DNA of 64,000 nt. Origin: Ferroplasma acidiphilum. GTDB lineage: Archaea > Thermoplasmatota > Thermoplasmata > Thermoplasmatales > Thermoplasmataceae. Of the stretch, positions 1-8,247 are shown in pieces. The stretch is taken from assembly GCF_002078355.1 (NCBI RefSeq), contig NZ_CP015363.1:1178001-1242000 (forward strand), read 5' to 3'. The position numbers were made by a program, and so were the translations under genes. Numbering within the stretch: position 1 is the first letter of the stretch; each line of letters begins with the position of its first letter. A model generated the notes under the pieces. It was not told the DNA's origin, did no database searches, and worked only from the letters and a program-made list of their open reading frames with translations.

Positions 1-208
1 CACCCTTAGGCGGACCCATAGAAACTATTGAAACGGTTCCACCATATTTTTCCTTTAATCTGAGAGCCTCCTCTATGGCGTGCAAATCAGGAGGATTAAT
101 AATGGCCGGCACGCCCTCCCTGACCAGATTATTTGTTACCGGATCGATCCTTAAATCGTCGGCATCCGGAACCTGCTTTACAGAAACAACAATATTAATG
201 CCTTTCAT
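1..208 (-). CDS. etfB: Electron transfer flavoprotein, beta subunit (5' part only)
   Basis: The reverse strand opens at an ATG at 208 and reads off the window edge, giving about 69 residues. The start MKGINIVVSVKQVPDADD, followed by a segment resembling INPPDLHAIEEALRLKE and then VSIVSMGPPKG, is typical of the N-terminal nucleotide-binding fold of EtfB/FixA. The family forms a heterodimer with EtfA that carries FAD and AMP and passes electrons from acyl-CoA and other dehydrogenases to a quinone oxidoreductase. The partner gene and the C-terminus lie outside the window. Confidence 0.9.
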   Translation of the reverse strand, partial: MKGINIVVSVKQVPDADDLRIDPVTNNLVREGVPAIINPPDLHAIEEALRLKEKYGGTVSIVSMGPPKG

Positions 209-314
209 GAAGGTATATACAGAGTTCTATTAAAAATCTTTTCGAAAGGAAATAAGATTTTATTTAAAAGCGTAAAAGCAATCCATTAAAATTGTGTCAA
301 AATGACAAAAATAC

Positions 315-1055
315 TTAATTTTTAAAATATTTAAATGTGATTTTATTTTTTCTTATCATGTACAGAAAAATACCAAGCAACAGGGCAATAGATATTACGC
401 TTAATATGATTTCATTAAAGGTGCTGCCGTAAATCTGGTTGAGGTAGAAAGAACTTAAAAATGGGCTTGCACCTATAACTAACCCGAAAAATGTTCCTGT
501 AGCACATGCCGGGCATACACCTATGGCGCCTACAAGGGACAGGGGTGTTGCCTTCTTCAATTTTAGCCCCATAATTGAAAAGGCAAATATTGAACTGCCA
601 AGTATTGATGCGCCTATTAAAGAAAGGACCTGAAAAGGGTAAATATATATGCCTATTATATGCGATTCATAAAACAGGAAATTAGGGGTAAACATTGGAA
701 GTCCGTATACAAATGTAAGATAATGGTGGTACTTATATCCCGATGGCATGATATGTACCATTCCTCCCGCTACCATAAGAATAATGGTATAAATTGCAAG
801 AATGGGGTAAAAATGTTTGAGCTTTGGAATAGAATAACGTGATTTTATGAACATATATATCGATATGCCAATAAAGAGGGCACCTAAAATGAATATAATA
901 TCATCCAGTGAGGTGTATAGCCTGGCAGTACTTGCAGATGCCAGGTAATTATATGATTCAGGGTAAAATAGGTATCCAAATTTTGAATAAAGCTCATAAC
1001 CATTCAAAATTATAATAATGCCAACCATAAAGAGTATGAGACTTTTATTTTTCAT
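315..1055 (-). CDS. Polytopic membrane protein with a CPACATG motif
   Basis: This 246-residue protein has about six hydrophobic segments, roughly at residues 5-20, 50-70, 82-102, 133-160, 172-195 and 214-234. A CPACATG motif (181-187) lies inside the fifth segment; two cysteines within a helix suggest metal, haem or disulfide chemistry. I do not recognise the family. A TATA-like element near 1081-1090 lies about 26 bases upstream of the ATG, supporting a leaderless mRNA and this start. It is followed on the same strand by etfB, more than 100 bases away. Confidence 0.75.
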   Translation of the reverse strand: MKNKSLILFMVGIIIILNGYELYSKFGYLFYPESYNYLASASTARLYTSLDDIIFILGALFIGISIYMFIKSRYSIPKLKHFYPILAIYTIILMVAGGMVHIMPSGYKYHHYLTFVYGLPMFTPNFLFYESHIIGIYIYPFQVLSLIGASILGSSIFAFSIMGLKLKKATPLSLVGAIGVCPACATGTFFGLVIGASPFLSSFYLNQIYGSTFNEIILSVISIALLLGIFLYMIRKNKITFKYFKN

Positions 1056-1199
1056 ACCAGCCCATAAAATTATAATTTATATATTTTATGGATTTTTCTC
1101 TATTCATTAATTGACGATATTTTATTGGTAAATTTCGTTTAATGCTGCCATTTTTTTACCAAACGTAATGTTTAAATTAAATCGTACCATGATTAGCCA

Positions 1200-1625
1200 A
1201 TGACTCTCGAAATAAGTAATATCATGCAAAAACATCCTGCTTATATAGATGGTGCTTCAACTATATATGATGGGGCGAAGAAAATGACTGAAGAAAACAA
1301 AGGGTCTCTCCTGCTTGGTTCCGCCGAATCCATGAAAGGGATTGTTACGGAACGGGATATTATTAAGGCAATTGCCGGAGGAAAGTCTCTGACTGCACCG
1401 GTCGGGGACGTTGCAACAAAGGAGAACTTAATTGTTGTGCATGAGGATGACTCCATAACAAAGGCAGCTGTACTTATGAGCAAACATAATATAAGGCACC
1501 TCATAGTAAAATCGGAAAATGGTGCTGTAACGGGAGTTCTCTCTACAAGGGACCTGATGCGTGAGAGCTATACTTTGAAAGAATTGGCAAACGTAAAAAA
1601 TTCAGATTGGTTTGGAAGTGATTAA
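1200..1625 (+). CDS. CBS-domain pair protein
   Basis: This 141-residue protein is little more than two CBS domains (about residues 1-60 and 68-128), with typical motifs such as GIVTERDI and GVLSTRDLM. Stand-alone CBS pairs usually bind adenine nucleotides and regulate a partner. The stop at 1625 is one base from the citrate synthase ATG, so the two genes are probably co-transcribed and it may sense energy charge for central metabolism (inference). A TATA-like stretch near 1168-1178 precedes the start at leaderless distance. Confidence 0.88.
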   Translation: MTLEISNIMQKHPAYIDGASTIYDGAKKMTEENKGSLLLGSAESMKGIVTERDIIKAIAGGKSLTAPVGDVATKENLIVVHEDDSITKAAVLMSKHNIRHLIVKSENGAVTGVLSTRDLMRESYTLKELANVKNSDWFGSD

Positions 1626-1626
1626 A

Positions 1627-2751
1627 ATGGCAGTAAGTTTGGGATTGGAAGATGTATTCATAAAATATACAGGGTTAACATTTATAGATGGAAACGCAGG
1701 CGTGCTAAGATACAGGGGATATGACATAAACGATCTTGTCCAGAATACTGGATTCGAGGAAGTGTGCTATCTCATGACCAATGGGGAGCTACCGAATAGC
1801 CAGCAGCTGGCAGAATTTAAAAAATCTGTTAAGGAACATTATAAGCTGCCTGACCATGTTATGGAATTAATATCTGACCTGCCAAGGGAAGCGGATACAC
1901 TTACAATGATGGAAACCGCATTTGCCTCTCTCTCCTCAGGTGATTACCAGTGGAATAAGGAAAATGACAGAAAACAGGTTCCAAAAATCCTCGGGGAAAA
2001 TTTGGGAATAATATCAAATATATACAGGCACAAGATGGGAATGGGACTCCAGAATCCTGACCCGAAATACGACTACGCCGAAGCATTTCTAAGGAACTGC
2101 TTTGGAAATGCTGATGAGAAAAAGATTTCTGCAATGAATGCTGCTCTTGTTATATACGTTGACCATGAGGTCCCTGCTTCTACAACAGCAGCCCTTGTTG
2201 CTTCTTCTACTCTTTCCGATATGTATTCATGCATAACAGCAGCTACTGCTGCACTTAAAGGCCCGCTGCATGGTGGAGCAGCTGAAGCGGCATATAAGCA
2301 GTTGCTTGACATAGGAAATGTTGACAATGTGGAGAACTGGTTCAAAACAAACATATTAGATGGCAAGAGAAGACTAATGGGATTCGGGCACAGGGTTTAC
2401 AGGACATATGACCCGAGAATGAAAATATTCAAGAAACTGGCAACTACACTGGAACAGACAGATGAGCAGAAAAAACTCTTTGAAATTGCAGTGAAACTCG
2501 AGGAACTTGGTGTAAAGGAATTCGGTGGCAAAGGAATATATCCAAATACAGATTATTATTCCGGCATAGTTTTCAATGAAATCGGCTTCCCCATATACAT
2601 GTTTACAACCCTGTTTGGATTTTCCAGGGTTCTCGGATGGCTTTCACATATAACAGAGTATGTAGAGGAAGAGGAGAGGTTAATCAGGCCCAGGGCAGTG
2701 TATACAGGACCGGACAAACGTGATTTTGTGAAAATGCAGGATAGAAAATAA
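1627..2751 (+). CDS. gltA: Citrate synthase
   Basis: This 374-residue protein matches the short archaeal/Gram-positive type of citrate synthase, which condenses acetyl-CoA and oxaloacetate into citrate. Visible landmarks are the N-terminal IDGNAGVLRYRGYDI, the VDHE histidine (about 180), GPLHGGAAE (catalytic His about 215) and GFGHRVYRTYDPR (His about 255). The ATG at 1627 is preferred over an upstream TTG at 1612 because it begins just after the CBS gene stop and fits the family N-terminus. The protein is cytosolic and part of the TCA cycle. Confidence 0.95.
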   Translation: MAVSLGLEDVFIKYTGLTFIDGNAGVLRYRGYDINDLVQNTGFEEVCYLMTNGELPNSQQLAEFKKSVKEHYKLPDHVMELISDLPREADTLTMMETAFASLSSGDYQWNKENDRKQVPKILGENLGIISNIYRHKMGMGLQNPDPKYDYAEAFLRNCFGNADEKKISAMNAALVIYVDHEVPASTTAALVASSTLSDMYSCITAATAALKGPLHGGAAEAAYKQLLDIGNVDNVENWFKTNILDGKRRLMGFGHRVYRTYDPRMKIFKKLATTLEQTDEQKKLFEIAVKLEELGVKEFGGKGIYPNTDYYSGIVFNEIGFPIYMFTTLFGFSRVLGWLSHITEYVEEEERLIRPRAVYTGPDKRDFVKMQDRK

Positions 2752-2993
2752 TCCCCTGTATTTTTCAGAAAACTAATTAACATTATATAATTTTGAAAAA
2801 GTTTTTTCCAGATGTTAACTTTATAAATGCCCGATTCAGGTTATAACTATATACAGATTTATACAATATTTAGATTTTGTAGATACTAAAAATTATAAAA
2901 TTAAATTTTTCCTAGTTTTTATCATGCCTGAGGGCTTTTTTATCAATCTTTCCAACAGGTGTAAGTGGTAAGCTATCGGTCAACTACCCACAG

Positions 2994-4130
2994 CTAAAGC
3001 AGTGAGCTTGCAACCAGGGTGTCACAATGGACAAAAAAATCACCCGCTACAATAGGCTGGTTGGCAACAGCCCTGTTCCTGATATTGAGGGAAGCAATAT
3101 AATCTGCTTCTCCCTTTAATCCACAGGAAATGCATTTAAATATAGATCTCTCAGGCCGATTCTTTTTAGATATAGTATGGCAGTTGGGGCATTCCCTGCT
3201 CGTGTTATGTGGGTCTATAACAATAACAGGTATTCCTGCTTCTATTGCCTTATACTCTATGAATAACCTGAGCTGGTAGAAAGCCCATGAATTATGAATA
3301 TATCTATTTCCTTTCTTAACAGTTGTCCTCATTTTAATGCCGGTAAGATCTTCAATGGCAATTGCAGAAGAGGTGCCTTTGGCTTTATTTACTATTTCTT
3401 TAGATATTATATGGTTGGTATTGGTGGCAAATCTATGTTCCTTTCCTGAAAGTTTCTTAAGATGCCTTTTTGCTGATCTGGTATTTACTGATTGCAATCT
3501 GGAGCGGAGATCTAAATTGTGTTCTCTTACATTCTTGATCTCATCTCCGGAATAATATTTGCCTGTAGAATCTACGGAGATATTAGCAATGCCCATATCT
3601 ACACCTATAACATTCTTAGGTTCTATAACTGGTTCTTCCTTTATATCAACGCTTACCATTAAATAGAAAATTTTATGCTTTCTTACAAGGTCACATTGGC
3701 CCCTTACCATATCAAAGGGTATATCAGCATATTTTCCAATGGTTATAGGTATTTTTATTCTTCCCTTAATGGTGTTAAGGCTTACTTCATCCATGCCTTT
3801 AAAACTCATAATTCTCTGGTCATATACAATGCTTCCGTATTCCCGGAATTCATGGAATATTGATCTATCAACCATATATGTGTCCACAACCTTTGCAATA
3901 ACTCTTATGGTTAACTGTGCTGATAACCCGAATTTGTTTCTGATATCATAATATACTAATTTCTGCAAAGAGATTTTATTATATATTTTATTATCCCATG
4001 CTATTTTAGAGACAAAATTACATGCTTCATTGAACTTTTTAAATGTGTTAAGGAGTATATCTTTCTGATTATCCTCTGGAAGCAATTTGATTTGAAGGGT
4101 TTTAAGCACATTATTCAAATATAAACTCAA
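2994..4130 (-). CDS. tnpB: TnpB RNA-guided nuclease / transposon accessory protein
   Basis: The 378-residue length and intact motifs fit a full-length TnpB. The RuvC acidic residues are D178 (GVDMG), E260 (AIEDL) and D343 (GEADYIASLNI). A zinc finger is formed by CPNC (314-317) and CISC (333-336). TnpB proteins of this family are known to use an RNA from the element's right end to cleave DNA next to a short target-adjacent motif. The gene starts at TTG 4130; further TTG (4118) and GTG codons follow closely and could serve instead. Codon use does not look decayed, so the protein may be active although it sits in a dead gene. Confidence 0.92.
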   Translation of the reverse strand: MSLYLNNVLKTLQIKLLPEDNQKDILLNTFKKFNEACNFVSKIAWDNKIYNKISLQKLVYYDIRNKFGLSAQLTIRVIAKVVDTYMVDRSIFHEFREYGSIVYDQRIMSFKGMDEVSLNTIKGRIKIPITIGKYADIPFDMVRGQCDLVRKHKIFYLMVSVDIKEEPVIEPKNVIGVDMGIANISVDSTGKYYSGDEIKNVREHNLDLRSRLQSVNTRSAKRHLKKLSGKEHRFATNTNHIISKEIVNKAKGTSSAIAIEDLTGIKMRTTVKKGNRYIHNSWAFYQLRLFIEYKAIEAGIPVIVIDPHNTSRECPNCHTISKKNRPERSIFKCISCGLKGEADYIASLNIRNRAVANQPIVAGDFFVHCDTLVASSLL

Positions 4131-4153
4131 TATATAAAATTGTCGTAATTCAT

Positions 4154-4173
4154 CCTATGACTGAAGTCATAGG
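4154..4173 (-). repeat. Left-end hairpin of the TnpB element
   Basis: A perfect 8-bp inverted repeat, CCTATGAC and GTCATAGG, encloses a 4-base loop. It lies 18 bases inside the proposed left end. Subterminal hairpins of this kind are the recognition structures for TnpA in IS200/IS605 elements. Confidence 0.85.
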
Positions 4174-4589
4174 CTTCCTTGCTACGGGATCGTGAACTGG
4201 ATAATTTTTGGAACTTTATATTTTGCGAGTTTTTCCTAGCAGTATTTTTTAATTTCGTCCTCCGTAACGGATTTGTCGGAAAGTACTATTATTGCCTTAA
4301 CAGTTTCCCCGCGATGCGCGTCAGGTACCACTACAACAGCACACTGGGACACGCCAGAGTGTTCATACAGAATTTTCTCCACTTCCTCCGGGTATATATT
4401 ATACCCGCCTGCAGTTATCATGTCTTTTTTCCTGTCGACTATATTCAATAATTAGTTAATATTTAAACAATTTTCAAATCCCATGAAAGTTATAATTTTT
4501 AAAATAACAACAAATTAATTATTTTTCAGATAATTATAACATATGCATATATAATAGTAATGTTTATATGATAATATTAAATTTATTAA

Positions 4590-4766
4590 CGTAGGTGGAA
4601 TAATCGATGCACTTAAACATAAGGCATCAACACCTATATTTTACCTGAAGATAGCAGGGGATTTACGCCCGGGGAAACATTAACCGATACCTTTGAAGGG
4701 CTTAATACTTCATATGTGAAGGCAAATTATGTCGATGAACCAGGAAGCTTCAATGCTTTGGAATGA
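4590..4766 (+). pseudogene. Probable gene remnant of unknown identity
   Basis: The space between the acyl-CoA synthetase remnant and purC holds two overlapping stretches that read like protein. One frame gives IDALKHKASTPIFYLKIAGD, then stops. A shifted frame continues FTPGETLTDTFEGLNTSYV and KANYVDEPGSFNALE to a stop near 4766. The composition is protein-like in both and the frames switch near 4665, suggesting a frameshifted leftover of a longer gene. I cannot name the family. The stretch 4456-4590 is very AT-rich and shows nothing else. Confidence 0.35.
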
Positions 4767-4772
4767 GGTAGT

Positions 4773-5663
4773 TCACCACTTTAATCCAGTTATTTTTTCG
4801 TACATATGAATGTATAAATCTGAAACTGTTTTAACAATATTTTCCGGCAAAGGTTCTATATCCGGCTCCGGTTGATTATTATCCCTGGCATCATAGAGTT
4901 TCTGGTGGTATCCTGTTTTTCTGTAATATTGCCTTACCATTTCCTTGCTGAGTTCATTTACCTGCCCGTTCTCATAATCTTTCTTATCCCAGAACCTGTC
5001 TTCATCCAGCGTGCCGAATGTATCAATTATTACCGGTTTTCTTTCAAGGCCCAGTGCAAATTCTTTCTTTCCATCGGCATGAATAAGCCCCCTGCTTTCC
5101 ACAGAACTATTTATCCTTCTGTCTATCTTAAAAATGGTTTCCTGAATCTCGCATAATTCACCGGCATCAAGGCCAGAAATTTCAAGTGCCTCATCAGTAT
5201 GAAGATATCTATCAAACTTTTCGAATTTTGTTGAAACTTCAAAAAATGGGTCTGGAAGTTTTTCTCCATAAACAGGAGGATTCTTGAAACCCAGGGAATG
5301 ATAGTCAATTTCCCCCGATTTTACCCTGTCATAGGCGGAACCAGCAAGATAGTACCTTGTTATAAACTCCAGAGGTACCATATAATTTGAAAGAAATTTA
5401 TAACCGCGGTCTATCTGCCTGAATTTTTTTACTTTCATTTCTGAATCAGACACAAGTTCAATAAAATCTGTATCTATCCCCAGGGATGATACAATATTAT
5501 ACCAGTAAGTTGAGGTTCTGCACAGTGATTCGCCCTTATGTGGGATAGAATCTGGAATAATCTTATCGAATACGGATATTCTGTCCGAAAATTTAAAGAC
5601 CAGATCCTTTCCATCGTCATATACATCCTTTACCTTGCCTTTTCTAAGAAGTTCCATGCCCAT
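4773..5663 (-). CDS. purC: Phosphoribosylaminoimidazole-succinocarboxamide synthase
   Basis: This 296-residue SAICAR synthetase ligates aspartate to CAIR with ATP in purine synthesis. Family landmarks are GKVKDVYD near the N-terminus, FSDRISVFDKIIPDSIPHKG (nucleotide- and substrate-binding region), EFITRYYLAGSAYDR, and LIHADGKKEFALG followed by VIIDTFGTLDEDRFW. The length is typical of archaeal and eukaryotic-like forms. Two in-frame ATGs (5663 and 5657) are possible starts; an AT-rich TATA-like element near 5680-5690 favours the first. It appears to be transcribed alone. Confidence 0.95.
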   Translation of the reverse strand: MGMELLRKGKVKDVYDDGKDLVFKFSDRISVFDKIIPDSIPHKGESLCRTSTYWYNIVSSLGIDTDFIELVSDSEMKVKKFRQIDRGYKFLSNYMVPLEFITRYYLAGSAYDRVKSGEIDYHSLGFKNPPVYGEKLPDPFFEVSTKFEKFDRYLHTDEALEISGLDAGELCEIQETIFKIDRRINSSVESRGLIHADGKKEFALGLERKPVIIDTFGTLDEDRFWDKKDYENGQVNELSKEMVRQYYRKTGYHQKLYDARDNNQPEPDIEPLPENIVKTVSDLYIHMYEKITGLKW

Positions 5664-5768
5664 AAATAGTTAATGCCAATATAATTTTATTGATTTCTAA
5701 TGAATAAATATTTGTGAGTCACCCAAATTTAAACATAAAAATTAATTATCAATGCTAAATAACGGTTC

Positions 5769-6380
5769 ATGCTTGTATACATGGTAAGGCACGGTGAGAC
5801 ATATAATAATGCGTCTGCTGTATTTCCTCTTGATGATACTGAATTAAATGAAAATGGATTGGAACAGGCCAGGGAAACGGGAAAATATCTGGAACAGTTA
5901 TATTTTGATGCTGTATACAGCAGCCCGGTTTTGCGGGTAAAACAAACACTTGAAAATATGGGAATTGATAGATATATCACGGACAACAGGCTAAGGGATA
6001 TTGGCACAGGGAAGCTCACAGGAATGAAAATAACGGAAATTGAATCCAAGGATCCGGCGTGGTACTCAACATTTCAGGATGGGGTTGAGAACAGATACGG
6101 TGTGGAAAAGTTTTCTGATCTCAAAAAAAGGGTGAAGGAATTTATAGGTTCTATTTCAGGGAATGGTTTTAAGAAGGTACTTATTGCAACACACCTTGAA
6201 CCGATCCGTGGTATGTATTCGCTGTCAACAGGAGTGGAGGGGCTGCCATTGACGAGTCTTGAAATTAGCAACTGTTCCATATCTATTTTCTCTGTTGAAG
6301 GTTTTGATATAGAATTGAAAGGGTTTAACTGGCTTCCACTAAACAACTACCCCGATAGGAAAAATAAATCTTTCAATTAA
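5769..6380 (+). CDS. Histidine phosphatase (phosphoglycerate mutase-like)
   Basis: The 203-residue protein begins with the phosphohistidine signature MVRHGETYNN (His 7 is the nucleophile) and has a second histidine in ATHLEPIRG that fits the family's catalytic pair. Members range from phosphoglycerate mutase to alpha-ribazole, sugar and nucleotide phosphatases, and the substrate cannot be read from sequence. It converges on the cysteine synthase gene and the two overlap by 4 bases at their 3' ends. Confidence 0.85.
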   Translation: MLVYMVRHGETYNNASAVFPLDDTELNENGLEQARETGKYLEQLYFDAVYSSPVLRVKQTLENMGIDRYITDNRLRDIGTGKLTGMKITEIESKDPAWYSTFQDGVENRYGVEKFSDLKKRVKEFIGSISGNGFKKVLIATHLEPIRGMYSLSTGVEGLPLTSLEISNCSISIFSVEGFDIELKGFNWLPLNNYPDRKNKSFN

Positions 6381-7274
6381 TCTATTATTGATTTCTCAAT
6401 GTATATTGACTGATATTTATAATAGTCGTCAGGAAATACAGTTACGGTAGTACCTTTATTTTCAGATATTGCCAGGGATGCCATATAATTAGCACCCGAC
6501 GAAGGGCCAACAGAGTAAGTTATATTTAGCCTTGAGTTGCCTGACACCCTCATATGCATCGTCTTCCGAGACGGTTACAAAATTATCTATAAGAGATTTA
6601 TAGGTATCAAGAAGAACTCTGTGGTTTGATTTAAATGGATTGCGCAGTCCAACTATTCTTGACCCTTCTGCTGGAAGTACGCCTGTGACATTTATGTTGT
6701 ATTTTTCCTTAAAATATCTGGCAAGCCCTGTAATAGTCCCACCGGTGCCTACTCCCACCACGAGATTGTCAATATGCTCCAATTTTTCATTAATTTCAGG
6801 CCCGGTTCCGTAATAATGGGCGTTAGAATTCATAATATTTGCATGCTGGCTTAGCCTGTAGTATTTTTCCGGATATTTTTCTATCATGTCTTCTACATAG
6901 TTTATTGAGTTTTCTGTGCTATTGCCTGGAGTTGTTACAACTCTGGAACCAAAACTTGAAAGCAATTTCTTCGTGGCGTCAGGTGCCGATTCCGGAATGA
7001 CTATCTCGTTTTTTAAGTTAAGTATACTTGAAATTCCAGCAATAGCAATACCGGTATTTCCTGATGATGCTTCTATAATAGTCTGGTCGCTTCGCAACTC
7101 TCCGCTTTTAAGTGCATAATCTATCATAAAAAATGCTGCCCGATCCTTAATTGACCTGAAGCGATTGTAATATTCAAGTTTAGAATATATTCCTGTTTCT
7201 CCTATTTTGAATAGTGGTGTGTTTCCAATTCCAATTTTATTGGATTCCATAGCAATTTCATTAAATAGTGACAT
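6377..7274 (-). pseudogene. Cysteine synthase / PLP-dependent beta-replacing enzyme, frameshifted
   Basis: From ATG 7274 the protein follows the CysK/CysM fold: GNTPLFK, the PLP lysine in RSIKDRAAF, ASSGNTGIA, and the phosphate loop GVGTGGTITG. The frame ends prematurely at 6489 with LLCWPFVGC. The adjacent frame carries the missing C-terminus, NITYSVGPSSGANYMASLA through to the stop at 6377, including the GPSSGAN motif. The switch lies within about 6515-6535. Read through, the product would be about 300 residues, the normal family length. Either the gene is broken or the assembly has an indel here. A second possible start is ATG 7250. Confidence 0.85.
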
Positions 7275-7394
7275 GAATAGCAAATTAAAATTAAGTAATT
7301 AACACTATTGAAAGACCCGGAATATTAACTAAACATAGTATATATTCTAACATGCTGATTTTTCTATAAAATTTTCTTATTCTTGAATCACAGA

Positions 7395-7520
7395 GCCGGA
7401 ACAGGATGGTTTCCTTAATGTGCCACATATAGCTTTTCCAGGATAGCAAGGAGAGCCGGCTTATGCTGCCGGACTATTTGCATTATTAAAATTGTACAGT
7501 GCGTATAGAAAAAATAATAT
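7395..7520 (+). other. Intergenic stretch with hairpin and possible gene remnant
   Basis: Between the cysteine synthase gene and the next membrane protein is a stretch richer in GC than most spacers here. It contains a short inverted repeat (CCGGC and GCCGG, 7456-7472). One frame reads through as GEPAYAAGLFALLKLYSAY, which looks protein-like, but it has no start and is broken upstream by a stop. It may be the tail of a lost gene; nothing more can be supported. Confidence 0.2.
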
Positions 7521-7541
7521 ACGATATTTAAATGTTAATGA

Positions 7542-8225
7542 GTGGAATATACATTTAAGGATGGAAAGATATACCAGGATGACAATGAAATTTACACAAT
7601 AAAATCAAATTCATCTTCCCTGGGAGCGAAATCAATAGAGATATCAAATACCTCGGGCCTCCAGAGTGTTTATATTGACAAAGCACCTGGTGGCTATAAA
7701 ATTAGCCAGGGATCTATGGACATGGGAACCCTTTCCAGAAACCTTGTAATGAGCTATAACGGCAGGACATATTCTCTATCAAAGCCATATGCAGATATGG
7801 ATACCAGAAAAATGGACATTAAATCCGATGATTCTAAAATAGGCACCCTTACTTTCGGGGCTGGTGTCCTAACGGGCACATATGATTATATGAATGATGA
7901 AGTACCGGTTATAGTCTATATGAGTGTTATGTCCCCCTATGTAAAATCAACATATAATGGGATAAATGCACAGAATCCGCAGGGGAACAGAAGAGCAAAT
8001 GCATACAGGATGCCACGGATATATGCAATTTTATCCAATGTTATTTTCCTTGTTGCAATTGTTATTATTGTATTCTCAACATCTCTTGGAATACCGGGAG
8101 ATTACGATTTCCTGATACTGATAATAGTCATAGCCCTTTCATTCGTTATACGGTCTGCAGGACGGAAGAAGTACCAGGAAGAGCACAAAAATGATGAAGA
8201 CAATGGAATGAATAAAAATTTATAA
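7542..8225 (+). CDS. Conserved hypothetical protein with C-terminal membrane helices
   Basis: This 227-residue protein has a soluble beta-rich N-terminal part (about 1-160) and two hydrophobic helices near 163-183 and 187-204, then a short charged tail. I do not recognise the family. The best start is GTG 7542, because no in-frame ATG lies near; a TATA-like element at 7525-7533 sits close upstream, so the true start may be slightly different. The gene ends 22 bases before elp3, but that gene has its own TATA element. Confidence 0.6.
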   Translation: MEYTFKDGKIYQDDNEIYTIKSNSSSLGAKSIEISNTSGLQSVYIDKAPGGYKISQGSMDMGTLSRNLVMSYNGRTYSLSKPYADMDTRKMDIKSDDSKIGTLTFGAGVLTGTYDYMNDEVPVIVYMSVMSPYVKSTYNGINAQNPQGNRRANAYRMPRIYAILSNVIFLVAIVIIVFSTSLGIPGDYDFLILIIVIALSFVIRSAGRKKYQEEHKNDEDNGMNKNL

Positions 8226-8247
8226 CCATATACAATTATCATATATT

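Larger units (their letters stand above)
2979..4191 (-). mobile_element. IS605/IS1341-type element carrying tnpB only
   Basis: The boundaries come from the interrupted gene. Read on the reverse strand, the left flank ends in TTCAC, the element begins GATCCCGTAGCAAGG and ends GTGGGTAGTTGAC, and the host frame resumes CGATAGC. Removing 2979-4191 restores a continuous TTC ACC GAT AGC reading frame with no target duplication, as expected for single-strand transposition of IS200/IS605 elements. A hairpin lies near the left end, and a second near the right end (CACTGC-TTTA-GCTGTG) overlaps the tnpB stop. There is no tnpA, so mobility would need a transposase in trans. Confidence 0.88.
2912..4448 (-). 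pseudogene. Acyl-CoA synthetase (AMP-forming), C-terminal remnant split by a TnpB element
   Basis: The upstream piece (4448 to 4192) encodes VDRKKDMITAGGYNIYPEEV and onward through EIKKYC, the C-terminal subdomain of AMP-forming acyl-CoA synthetases. It then meets an in-frame TAG at 4236-4238 and continues in frame as EKLAKYKVPKIIQFT. The reading resumes beyond the inserted element as DSLPLTPVGKIDKKALRHDKN and a stop at 2912. The lysine of TPVGKIDKK, needed for adenylation in this family, is preserved. The N-terminal 400 or so residues are missing; an in-frame stop lies just upstream of 4448. There are thus three lesions: 5' deletion, nonsense codon and transposon insertion. Confidence 0.9.

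Noticed and set aside
4236-4238. In-frame TAG as a pyrrolysine codon in the acyl-CoA synthetase
   Set aside because: The gene also lacks its N-terminal part and carries a transposon, so the TAG is an ordinary nonsense mutation. Nothing in the window suggests pyrrolysine use.
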